A DNA stretch of 64,000 bases from Chlorokybus atmophyticus (Eukaryota; Streptophyta; Chlorokybophyceae; Chlorokybales; Chlorokybaceae), in assembly GCA_009103225.1 (NCBI GenBank), contig RHPI01001202.1, forward strand, positions 526,487-590,486, read 5' to 3'. The notes below the pieces were generated by a model that was not told the origin of the DNA, searched no databases, and saw only the letters and a program-made list of their open reading frames with translations. This document shows, one piece after another, positions 13,578-23,465 of the stretch (positions are counted from its first letter, which is position 1; the number at the start of each line of letters is the position of its first letter). The translations under genes and the position numbers were made by a program.

Positions 13578-15774
13578 TCACGTGCTGGCTTCGCTGGCAC
13601 CAATGCTGCGATTTCGTTTGTGCAGATGTTCTAGTGACGCCACACGTTGCATGGATGGCGTCCTGGCCATCTTGTTGCTCAGTGTCTGCTGCATCTGTTG
13701 TGATGTAAGGTGGGGCATTGATGCAGGTGCATCATCAAGTGCACTTAAATCCAGTGGCACTCGCAGGCCAGCAGCTGCGGCTGCCTTGACCAGCTCTTGA
13801 GCCATCTTGACCTGTAGAAATGGCAAGCCATCAGCTGCAAGCTCACTCTCAACCAGACTGCTTGGACTAAATATCAACCATGCAGTTCATGATGCAGTTG
13901 CTTATCAAACCTGAGCACGCAGGGCTTCAACGTCAGAGCGAAGGGCCCTGTTGTCCATAATGGCATCGCTGTAGCGCTGCCCAATATCTGACAGCCGTTT
14001 CAGCAACGTGCTGTTTTCAACGCGCAATTGTGCAACCTGCAAGTTACAAGGACCACAAGGAAGACTGAGGATTCAGTCATTGGCAGCAACTTGCGTCCAA
14101 GACAGGCTAACTTTTCAACTAGACAACCCAAGGGTAATCTGGCAAAAGAAATGCAACCCCTCACCTGCAGCTCCAAGTCAGAGAGGTGTGCTTGCTTTCG
14201 CCTTCGAGATCTTCTAGCGGACTCTCTGTTGGACAGCATCCTGCATTGGCCAGTAAGTAAGCGATTATCAGTCAGCAGTGCATCATTTCAACAGCCACAA
14301 ACACCCACCTTCTCATCCTTTTTATGTCTTCCGGATTTTTTTGCTGATCCGACTTTATGCCACCTTTCATGTCGTCTTCACCATCTTCGTCACTCGTTTC
14401 GGATCCAGAGCCACCAGCAGATGCTGAACCCCCTGTGTGTCCAGTTGACGATGGTGCAGCAATGCTGCCTGGACGTGGCGGAAGTGCTGGGATGCCCACC
14501 GGTGATTGGCTCCCCAGCATCAAGAGAGACGCTGCAAACACACTGACGTTGGATCTAGTTATATGTTACTCACTGTAGCTCAAGTCCCATAGACTGAATT
14601 GTGACGATGGGGGGCACTGTACGTCATGACAGGTAAGCGATTCTCTCAGCATTCCACGACGTATACACCCTCACCTGGAGGCTGTGATGCGCTGGTTTGG
14701 GCGGAAGCTGCAAACATCATGGCAGCATGTGAGGTAGTCGAGTCTGAATTAGCTGTAGACAGCTGCGCTCGACTGAAGGGTGCAATCTCTGGAAAGTGCG
14801 TTGGCGGTGGCAGGTTACCAAAGTTGACCGGCTTTGTAGACCGAGCAACGGATGTACTAGGTGCTGGAGTTTGTGCTGCTGCTGAAACCTGCACAGGACA
14901 AGCCCTGAGGACGCATTCCAACCCCTACTGTCTCTCCGTTGTATTTAACAAACTTGCAGTGCTAACTTGCGCGCTAATGCACACTTTACAGTACGTAGCG
15001 GTTGCGACAGAAAAACGCAATCTTCACAACCGACTTATGTGAACCAAACGGTCTGGGAAACTGTCAAGGTGTCAAGGTGCTCCAGCCTGTCTGGTAAAGC
15101 TATCACTTGAGTTGTGTGTGTACTTTGTGTTGTGCTGTGTTGGGTTGTACCAACTACACAGTTTTGTATACTTCATACGAACAGAACACTAAAGCAGCGT
15201 TAAACCTGGCAACGCTGTTAGCTTGTGAACTAGCTTATGCTGTATACATTGAGCTGGTGAAACACCACACACAGCCTGTGACTGCAATGCAACGTGAAGA
15301 CCAATAAGTTGGCGCAAGCGCAATTGTGTAAAGGTTTACCCTGGTGGCTGCCATGGCGCACGCCATAGCGAGGTTTGAGCGAAGGACCTCGTGAGTGCGA
15401 AGCACCTCGTCAGCGTTGTGATTCACTGCGTGAATGGCGAGGGAAGAGTGGGTGCTGTTGTGGTTTGCGAGCATAGAGTGCTGCTGTTGAGGTTGATCCA
15501 CCTGCTGCTCCTGCTCCTCCTCCTGCTGAGAAGGCGTCGCAGCAGCTGCTGCTTCTGTGGAGTTTTCCGGTATACTTGCGAGAGCATGCTGGCGGAAAAA
15601 CTCCTGCACAGCCCACTCGGACGCCGTCCTGGGCATGCCTGGCCGGCCGCTTGCCGTCGCACCAGGGCTGCCATCAATGCCAGGCTTGTTATCGTCCGCT
15701 GGACCTGAAGGACCGTCCGTATCCAGCTTCCAGAACGTCCCCAGGATGTCGTCTACGCTGTAAACCCTGTTCAT
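13578..15774 (-). CDS. bZIP transcription factor, plant group C-like (Opaque2/CPRF2 type)
   Basis: Nuclear DNA-binding protein expected to bind ACGT-core elements as a dimer. Six exons on the minus strand: 15340-15774, 14675-14888, 14309-14531, 14165-14240, 13911-14036, 13578-13811, giving 435 residues. The ATG at 15774 starts [15 protein letters not shown], and [13 protein letters not shown] follows; both resemble the N-terminus of group C plant bZIPs. A Ser/Gly/acidic stretch ([13 protein letters not shown]) precedes the basic region. The basic region has Asn295 and Arg303 in N-x7-R spacing ([13 protein letters not shown]), then leucine-zipper positions L313, L320, L327 and I334, continuing through exon 5. 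The intron pattern, which splits the basic region and zipper, is typical of plant group C genes. The tail is Ser/Thr-rich. No upstream reading frame control was identified. Family is certain; subgroup is inferred from the N-terminal motifs. Confidence 0.92.
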
Positions 15775-16961
15775 GGTGACCGCCTCCGCCTCAACGCTCA
15801 CACCGTCCCCAAAACACTCGTTCTCCCCCGCCCGTCTCACATTCGGCCGAGACCAGACCAGACCAGACCAGACAGGCCTAGCCCAGCCCAGCCCAGCGCA
15901 GGCTAGAGCAAGAGCTGCCCCAGCCGCCCTGCCTCAGACACTCGTCCTCTCCTCCGTTCTCCCCCCTCTTTTACGCAAGCAACAGGCAAAAGTTGCTTGA
16001 GCGCCAGTGACCACAGACTCCCCTCAACAAGAAGTGTACTGTCTTCCAAACCGACCACGTCTCAGCCGACCAGCCCGACACCACAGGCAGCGCCGCCGAC
16101 GACGAGGACAACTCCACCGCCGAATTAGCAATCACGTTAGGGTTTCACAAACTTGCCCAACCCGTTCAATGTTTGATGCCCCGCAGCTTAACGCACTTGA
16201 CCGGTACTCATGTCGATGCCGCCGGTAAAGTTGTCAATACACGTTGCGAACTCGCGCTTTGTTTGACAGCTTGTGAGTCACATCATGTGACGCGGCCGAA
16301 AAGCAGTGAACACTTCCGAATTCACGCGTGTGACTGAGCTTGGCGCTCACAGGAACGCGGTCATCTTGCACTGTACGCGACTGCTGCTTGTCGAATGTGT
16401 GATCCAAGCACATTCAAGCAGTCATTGAGCAGTCCAAGCTTGGATCAGACCGGTCAGCACCGGCCAAGCTTGAAGCATCAGCAGGGGCAATCGGCATGCG
16501 ACGCATGCATACGGTTCCATGCTTGTGACAGGCTTCTATTGAGAGCACGGGGCCAATTGTCGACGTGGCGGAAATGGATATAGTTGGTACGCTTGTCCTC
16601 TGACAGTTCTGACGGTTATTGCGCGGGGCGGACCGGATGTCAGGTGAGTGGCCACGAGGGTCCAATATCCATGTATCCCCGTGAGGAAGCATTGGTGGGA
16701 TGCGAAGTCTGGATCGAACAACGCATTGATTCAATCAAAAAAACCACTGGCAAGGAGTGGCGACAACGCTTCAGAGTTGTCAGCTGGGCGGGAGGGCGTG
16801 CTGCGATCTGATACCGTTGGTGTCAGCAGGGTTGCACGCTGACCGTCGGAGTGGAGTCCGAGGGTCGGGAAGGGTTCGGAAGAGGAAAAGTGTACGCCAC
16901 GTGGTTGCGTGAGGAGCAGCCTGGGATAGCCTTATTTGCCTGCGTGATTGTGATCAGCAAG
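15775..16961. other. Upstream region of the bZIP gene
   Basis: Contains four GACCA units and CAGCC runs at 15849-15900, a telo-box (listed), and an open plus-strand stretch near 16650-16800 that includes VGCEVWIEQRIDSIKK in one frame; I do not recognise it. No spliced gene could be built. Confidence 0.4.
16137..16145 (-). promoter_or_regulatory. Telo-box upstream of the bZIP gene
   Basis: TTAGGGTTT on the plus strand, AAACCCTAA in the bZIP direction, 363 bp before its ATG. It is the classic plant telo-box word; role inferred only. Confidence 0.4.
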
Positions 16962-17180
16962 GTGCTGACAGAGGACTAAGGAAGCCAGAGGAAAGGTCAA
17001 GTTGATGCTAGGATATACGGTATATCATGTACCAGGTAACTCTGAACATGAGGGTACCATTTATGGCACCCTGTGCTGACAGAGGACTAAGGAAGCCAGA
17101 GGAAAGGTCAAGTTGCTAGGATATACGGTATGTCATGTATCAGGTAACTCTGAACATGAGGGTACCATTTTATGGCACCC
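16962..17180. repeat. 111-bp tandem duplication
   Basis: Two copies head to tail, starting at 16962 and 17073, both beginning GTGCTGACAGAGGACTAAGG and ending TATGGCACCC. They differ by a 3-bp deletion and a few substitutions, so the duplication is fairly recent. No coding frame is kept. Confidence 0.85.
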
Positions 17181-19242
17181 AACTTGGTAACCACAGGCTC
17201 TTTGGCAAAGAGACTTGTCCTTGAATAGTAAGTCCCTTGATTGTACGTGGATTTTCTCGTCAACACTCAGAATTGGCTGCTAGCACGCATGAGTGTGTGA
17301 TTTGTGGTACACAAATAATTGGCAACAAATTCACATATTATTATGCAAACAACGCGCATTTCTTTATTATTTTATTACATGAATGTTATATGAATTATTC
17401 GCTTATGATTACAAGATGTTGGCCGATATAAAGGTACAGATTGCGTCTGTACTTCAGTACTAAGCTAGCTTCACCAATGCTACAATATAACATGAAACAA
17501 ATGCATCAGTGGCTATATTATTTATGCACGTATTGTATAATGGCATGCTATTACAGAGTATTAAGCATGCACTGTCACGAATTGGGATAAATTGTAACAG
17601 ACCTCACTCATGGTAGTGTCTTTTACTACTATAGCCTAGTGGTCGGGCCCCAATTGTTACATGCACGTATTTTATAATGGCATGCTATAATTGAGCCAGT
17701 TACGTTGTCTTCAACAAGTATTACGGTTATCCATTTATATACCTTTTCTAATAATGGTGACGACATTAATAATGTATGTATGCATAAGTTTACGCATTTG
17801 TAAATGCAACGCACAGTTTGCAGCACACCAATACCTTTTGCTTGGTATGAAGCTAACTCCCGCACATCAAATATGGCATACATATGTGTATATGTTAATA
17901 TTGTACGCGAAAAGTTTGTATATATTAATACTATACGCAATGCGACATGTGTCATGCATATTAAATGTGACATTTAAGCATAAGGTGGTTATAAAGTTGG
18001 CATATATAGTTGCTAATATGTATACCAGTAAAAGTGTAATGTGAGCTCTCAAGCATAACATCGTATATACCTTACAAAGTGGCTTGATTATGATAAGCTC
18101 TGGATGCTACAACTTGACTTGGAATGTATGGTCTGCCGATTCGTACAGAATTCAAATCATTTAACACCATTATAATACTCATTACATTGCATACACACAA
18201 TATTATTACCATGCATTGAATGCGTTGTCACTCGTTAACATACACTAATATCGTATATGTTAACATGTATATTATCATATCAATTTGAACATTAACACAC
18301 ACGAGGAGCTTATATAATATACTTGTGGCTTGAAGTGTCAATTGCATCAGCAAGTTAATCGTGCAATATAAGCTAGTATTGATCTTATATATGTTTATAA
18401 AATGTACACACAATTCTTTTAACATCAATTGTTAAAATAGCATTATAAACTCATTCAGTACAAATCGGGCTGTGTGTGTGAAAGCTTCCGTGAGCATCTA
18501 TAGTTTATTGTGGTCATTGCAATGTTCCACATATAGCAATTAAATATTGCGCTTAGCAAACCGCATCATATTATGTTTAACATTGCTAATACACGATACC
18601 AAAAACAAATGGGCCACTTTGGGTACATGTCGTCGGCAACAATACCGTAGACACACATTACAACCCGCGCTCACTTTTGCTAATGTTCTCATAGTAACCT
18701 TTCGCGATGATGGCCTTAAGATTGATGCACTGTATTTATTTACTGTTAACAAGGCCGATAATGTCGTATTACAAGTACAGCTGCGAGTGCCATAAATCAT
18801 GGCAATTGCTGATTATTTTCGGGTGGTAATGTATGTGCCTCTACGGTATTGCAAACTCTTAAAGCTTATCATACCTGTGCTTACACCTGCTATGTGCTTC
18901 GTCCTACTTCATCAATTATGTCGCATACACAATTCAATCCGACAAAGAAGCATACGGTATGTGCTTTCTTGCACTTGTGTGTATGCCACATTTACAAACT
19001 CTGATCTACCGGGTACCAGGGCCCAGTCATCGACGGCTAGTCATGTGACTTATTTTCGCCAAGCACAGTGTCACTGAAGCAGCGCTGTCCCGCCTGCTCT
19101 GAGCGTGTCCCGGTTAACCGCTCTCCCCGCGGCGTCGACAACGTCCAGGGCGATGTCCAGGACGACGATGGGGGCGTGGGTCGCCTCCTCAACTAGAACG
19201 TGAGGGACGGGCTTATCCGACACTGTCTCTCCTACCGCCGCC
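17181..19242. other. AT-rich island upstream of the GT29 gene
   Basis: From about 17240 to 19000 the sequence is clearly richer in A and T than the rest, with many TATA, ATGTTAATAT and similar words. Open frames are short. One at 18547-18795 (82 codons) is open but has no recognisable domain. It may be old inserted DNA or a large AT-rich promoter region; I cannot tell which. Confidence 0.45.
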
Positions 19243-22200
19243 ATGCTGGCCCCTTCCACCAGGAGGCGAATCTCCGCCCTGCGCGTCGCTGCGGGCCTGG
19301 CCGGCCCCGTCGGCCTGGTGGTCGCCGTCCTCTTGCTAGGCAGCTTTAATAACGCTGGCGGAGGCGGAGGTGGTGGAGGCGGAGGCGGCGATGTGAAAGC
19401 ATCTGTTGCTGTTTTGCAGAAGCTTGATCTTGAGATTAAGGTGAGAGCATGCCCAACCTGACGATGACCATAGTGATTGCCATTATCATGGTCATCTCAG
19501 TGGTGATGACAAGGCGATGAGCAGTTCGTTTGGGATGTCTCACCGTGATAGAGAGTGAGAGAGCCTTTGACAACGTGTGGCGAGAGTGCTACTTTTGACA
19601 CATAGATGTTGCATGCTTATCTCTGAACTTCAGAACTTGAAGCGCAGGGAGGAAAGTTTGCTGGGTGCACGTAGTCAAGAATTCAGTCAAGTGAGCACCC
19701 AATAAAGGTCACTCGGAGATACGATGATGTTATTACTACTAAAGTCAGTATGCCACACTGTGATGGTGGTTAACAGACATGCACATGTACGCGCACTCAC
19801 GCATGCACTCACGTATGCACCCACGCACGCACGCACGCACTCACGTGCACTCGTGCTCACATAGGCGACTCCTGTGTTGGTGTCAAAGCGCGCAGCCCGC
19901 CAGCTGGTGGAGATAAGCTTGCCATCAGCAGCAGCACAAGACAAGATCCCGACACAAACAAATTTTCCTGCCAATTTGGCGCACGCTGAAGATCTTAACG
20001 GTGGTGGTACAGATGACCAGGGCGACAACATTGCTGCCGAAGAGACTCACACAAAGCTGAATCTTGGTGATGGCGCCAATGTTGCTGTTGTTGTTGAGAG
20101 CAAAACACTCCCTTCCCCGGTTGCCACCCACACCATTGACAATGCTAATGTCATTCATGAGGAGAAAGATGGAGGCATCGATGTTGATGCGACACAAGTG
20201 TTGGACACTGTTGTAGATAGAGTAGTCATGGCTGATGAAAGTAAGGAAGCAGCTCAAGACAACATCAAACACAACTCTGCGGCAAGCACGTTGGCAGAGG
20301 ACGTGTTGCCTGCAGCGCAGAAGCGGGTGTGGAGGATCGCGGACACGCGCGAGTGCGGGAGAGATAACAACAACACCGACCTCTCTGGCGACTGCAGATG
20401 TGCCGCACTGTACTCTGGTGAGGACTCTTCCCCTTCTTGATGTGTGAATAAGACAACTCTACTCATGCATGCGCAGTACATGCGTGAGTCCAGTTGTGCG
20501 CTCACATTCCCGGTTGTGACTAAGATAAGTTGTTTCAGTCACAAACCCAACAACATAGTGACGGTATGTCTGCACACACATGCACGCGCGTGCGTGCACA
20601 TTAACTTGATTGCTACCACCAGGTCCTGACTGCACCTCCCTCGCTCCAACATGCTCCTCTTCCACGTCATCGCCGTCGCAGTGTCCCGGCGCCTACACGT
20701 CCGCAATGGGGGACTTTGTGCTCAACCGCGCGGGCGTGCGTCGCACGCGTGCGCGCACGGGAAGCTGGAACCTCAAGTGAGTTGTCATTATTGCTGTGTC
20801 AAAACACTAACATGTTCTCACCTGGGGTTGTGTTGCTATGTGACTGTGCAGAGTCTACCTGCCAGGCAAGGCTGTAGTTGAGCGCAGCATCATGCCTTTA
20901 GGGTCCAAAGCGCTAAGTCCCAGCGCACTTGTGGCAGCACTGCCCAAGGTATAAAAATACTGAGCGATGCAATCCATACATCCTAACCCTAACCCAACAT
21001 GGCTCGTGTGCGTGTGCGTGTACGTGTTCATGTTTACACCCCATAGGTGGACCCCCTGCGGGTGCTTTCGAAGCAGGGGCCACTAGCTAGTTGTGCGGTG
21101 GTGGGTTCGAGTGGATCGCTGCTCATGCGACGGGCGGGAGCTGAGATTGATGCCCACGATGCTGTAATAAGGTAAGAGTTGTGTATATGTATCGCGTGCA
21201 TGCATGCCTGTATCCGTGCATCGTGTGCGCGTGTACGTGTGCGTGTGTGCGCATGCATGTGTATTGTGCGTTGGTGGGTGCTCGTACACCCGCGCACATG
21301 TATGCGTGTCTTTATTGTAATGCAGACGTAAACACAGGTTCAATGGTGCGGGAGTAGAGGAAAAGTGGATGGATGAACATGTTGGCAGTAAGGTACACAT
21401 GCAACCTAGTAAGCAGGCCTGTCAGTCATCACTGACAGGCCTCGCTGTAACCATTAATGCGGGCCAGCTTGCTATGTGTACCCACTTTTTGCTCCCCAAC
21501 TACGATTGCATACGCAGACGACGGTGAGGATAGTGAACAGTAAGTGGTTGGACTATCGGTCCAGCAAGGAGGAAATTGTTGTGTCGCATGCACGCTCGCC
21601 AAAGGCCCTCACGATATATGCCACGCGCCCGAGGGCCCGAAGGAGAGAGAAGATGTTCATATTCTCTCCCGAATTCACGTCCTATTTGGCCGCGCAAGGC
21701 CATACCCTCAGCCAGCATGCCCACTTTGACAGTGAGTCTCTCGCCCACTCAGTGACTCACACGCACGCAGACATGAGCGCCTGTGTGTGCGCGTGTTCAT
21801 GTATGTTTGTAAGCATATTCAGGTGCGCGAGCGCACACACACACACACACACACACGCGCGCGCACACGCACGCACGCGAGTGTGTGCACTTGCACAGAC
21901 ATTTTCTCACACTCGCACTTGCAGGCACACGCGATCGCAAAGGCATGCACATGCACTTGCGCACGCCTTGTCATTACTGTAGGATAATGTGCGCAAGCTG
22001 CAAGCTCAAGGCATTGGCGGTGTGATGTTGCCTCATGTTTTGTCCGCGTATGCTCAGGCCTCAACACCAGTCAGTACACGCCAACAAGCGGGTGGACTGG
22101 CATGATGCTCGCAATGCAGGTACACACCACCTTCTAACAAGTGATGACTGAGGCACCAACTGTTGTATACCTGAGCGAGCCAACACTAGCCACGTGTGTC

Positions 22201-22944
22201 AAGTGCGCTTTTCAAAGACGTGTGCATGTTGTTGAATGGGCTCAGGGGGAGGAGTTATGGCATGTCTCAGTTCCAACAACATGCGTGTACGTTGTTGGTT
22301 TGTCGTTTCAGCTGTGCAGTTCTGTGCATCTATACGGTTTCCACGCATCAGCGGGCAGTGCGCCTTACCACTACCACAACCGCTGCGTGCGTCCGTACGG
22401 CCACCGCGACAGCGCCGAGTGGCTCCTCGTGAAGGGTTTCGTTGATGCTGGGCTGGCGGCCTTCGCGGAGCCATGCAATGACGAGTGCCACGAAGAGGGA
22501 GCGGCATGCGACGCATGCAGAGAGAACACCGTCGACCCTCTACGGTAAACACTGGGTGATGCTCCACAGGTTGTACTCGGTGTGCTTGTGGACATGTGTG
22601 AGAGTGCATGCATATGTGGGTGTGCTTGCATGTGCGTGCGGCTGCGTGTGGGCATGCATGCATGCATATGCGTGCGTGCGTGCGTGCGCGTGCGTGCTTG
22701 CGTATGTGCGTAAGCGCATTGCAGGTGTGCCCACCCACGTGTCTGACATTGGTCTTTGAGTGGTGTGCCAACTTGTTGTTGTGACAGTGTTGATGAGGGG
22801 GAGTTGGAGGGTGTGAAGGCGCGTTGGCGCCGGCTATCACGGCCGGATTATTGCCAGCTGTTGCTCGACGAGAGGAGAGCCGCGAACGTTGCTGCGGGGC
22901 GCGAGGCTAATGACGACGTCGACGCAGTGTGGGACGGCGCGTGA
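19243..22944 (+). CDS. GT29 sialyltransferase-like glycosyltransferase, type II Golgi membrane protein
   Basis: Exons: 19243-19440, 19634-19690, 19865-20417, 20623-20776, 20852-20948, 21047-21171, 21338-21392, 21518-21731, 22058-22119, 22312-22544, 22788-22944; 634 residues, all junctions in phase. The start MLAPSTRRRISALR is followed by one hydrophobic anchor (about 17-35) and a poly-Gly run, then a long low-complexity acidic stem. The catalytic part shows sialylmotif L (CAVVGSSGSLL at 369-379, then GAEIDAHDAVIRFN and VGSKTTVRIVNS), sialylmotif S (TSQYTPTSGWTG, about 488-499), VHLYGFHASAG, YHYH in place of motif III, and an H536-x4-E541 pair as in motif VS. Plants and algae carry such proteins; proven sialic-acid transfer is lacking for most, so the acceptor and donor are unknown. 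Introns contain long (GT/CA) simple repeats. An upstream AG at 21325 would insert four residues inside motif L and was rejected. Confidence 0.9.
21415..21442. repeat. Perfect inverted repeat (12-bp arms, 4-nt loop) in GT29 intron 7
   Basis: AGGCCTGTCAGT at 21415-21426 and its exact complement at 21431-21442 flank CATC. It lies 22 bp after the donor of the intron that separates the two halves of sialylmotif L. Confidence 0.85.
21834..21900. repeat. (CA)n/(CG)n microsatellite in a GT29 intron
   Basis: An uninterrupted CA run followed by CGCG and CACG units. Similar CGTG/CATG-rich runs fill the neighbouring introns at 19790-19850, 21180-21300 and 22580-22710. Confidence 0.9.
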
Positions 22945-23016
22945 AGGGTTTGTGGCTGATAGTACAACATGTGGGTCTGCAGCACAGAAACGGTGCATAT
23001 CGTTGGCGAAATGCAG

Positions 23017-23305
23017 GTGCTGTTACATTAGAGATACTGTATAAAGGCTGCTGCCTGGTGGCAGGAGACTATTGCTATATGAGTAATCTGACAAACATGT
23101 ACATGCTTCACTTGCGTCAAGTACAAGCAACATGGTGACTGCACCATCGCATGAACTTAGAGAATTGGAATTTACAGCAGAGTTGTGACCAGTGTTCAGT
23201 CAGACTCCAACGTTAATGGACACACGCTTGTCAGGAAAGATTGAGTATAATGTCTAGGCAGTGTTGTTCTGCAACTGTATGCTCGAAGCTGCCGCGACAC
23301 GCATG

Positions 23306-23306
<1 letters not shown>
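23017..23306. repeat. 290-bp block identical to 11924-12213 (copy 2)
   Basis: Begins 72 bp after the GT29 stop codon and runs into a (GA)n tract. It lies between GT29 and seipin and would form part of the seipin upstream region. It is identical to copy 1 by eye. Confidence 0.9.

Positions 23307-23308
<2 letters not shown>

Positions 23309-23346
<38 letters not shown>
23309..23346. repeat. (GA)n microsatellite
   Basis: Nineteen GA units in a row, about 120 bp upstream of the seipin ATG and directly after the 290-bp duplicated block. Confidence 0.95.
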
Positions 23347-23348
<2 letters not shown>

Positions 23349-23398
23349 AGGATAGGTCTGACCCTAGACCAGTGACCCAATCGGGCCGGGATCGGGAT

Positions 23399-23408
23399 TT
23401 TAGGGTTT
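23399..23408 (+). promoter_or_regulatory. Telo-box just upstream of seipin
   Basis: TTTAGGGTTT lies 58 bp before the ATG at 23466, so it is probably in the 5' untranslated region or core promoter. It is the third such motif beside a gene in this window. Confidence 0.45.
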
Positions 23409-23465
23409 CCTTTACAGTCATCATCAGCAACAATTTGGCGCCAGATCAAGCTGGGAGAATCTCTC

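Noticed and set aside
17240-19000. AT-rich island considered as inserted mitochondrial or plastid DNA
   Set aside because: I recognised no organellar gene, rRNA or tRNA in it; kept only as a composition finding.
21326-21337. Extra four codons at the start of GT29 exon 7
   Set aside because: They would interrupt DAVIRFN of sialylmotif L; the acceptor 12 nt downstream restores the family sequence in the same phase.
22199-22840. 213-codon minus-strand frame
   Set aside because: It overlaps GT29 exons 10-11 in antisense and is made of CA-rich intron repeats.
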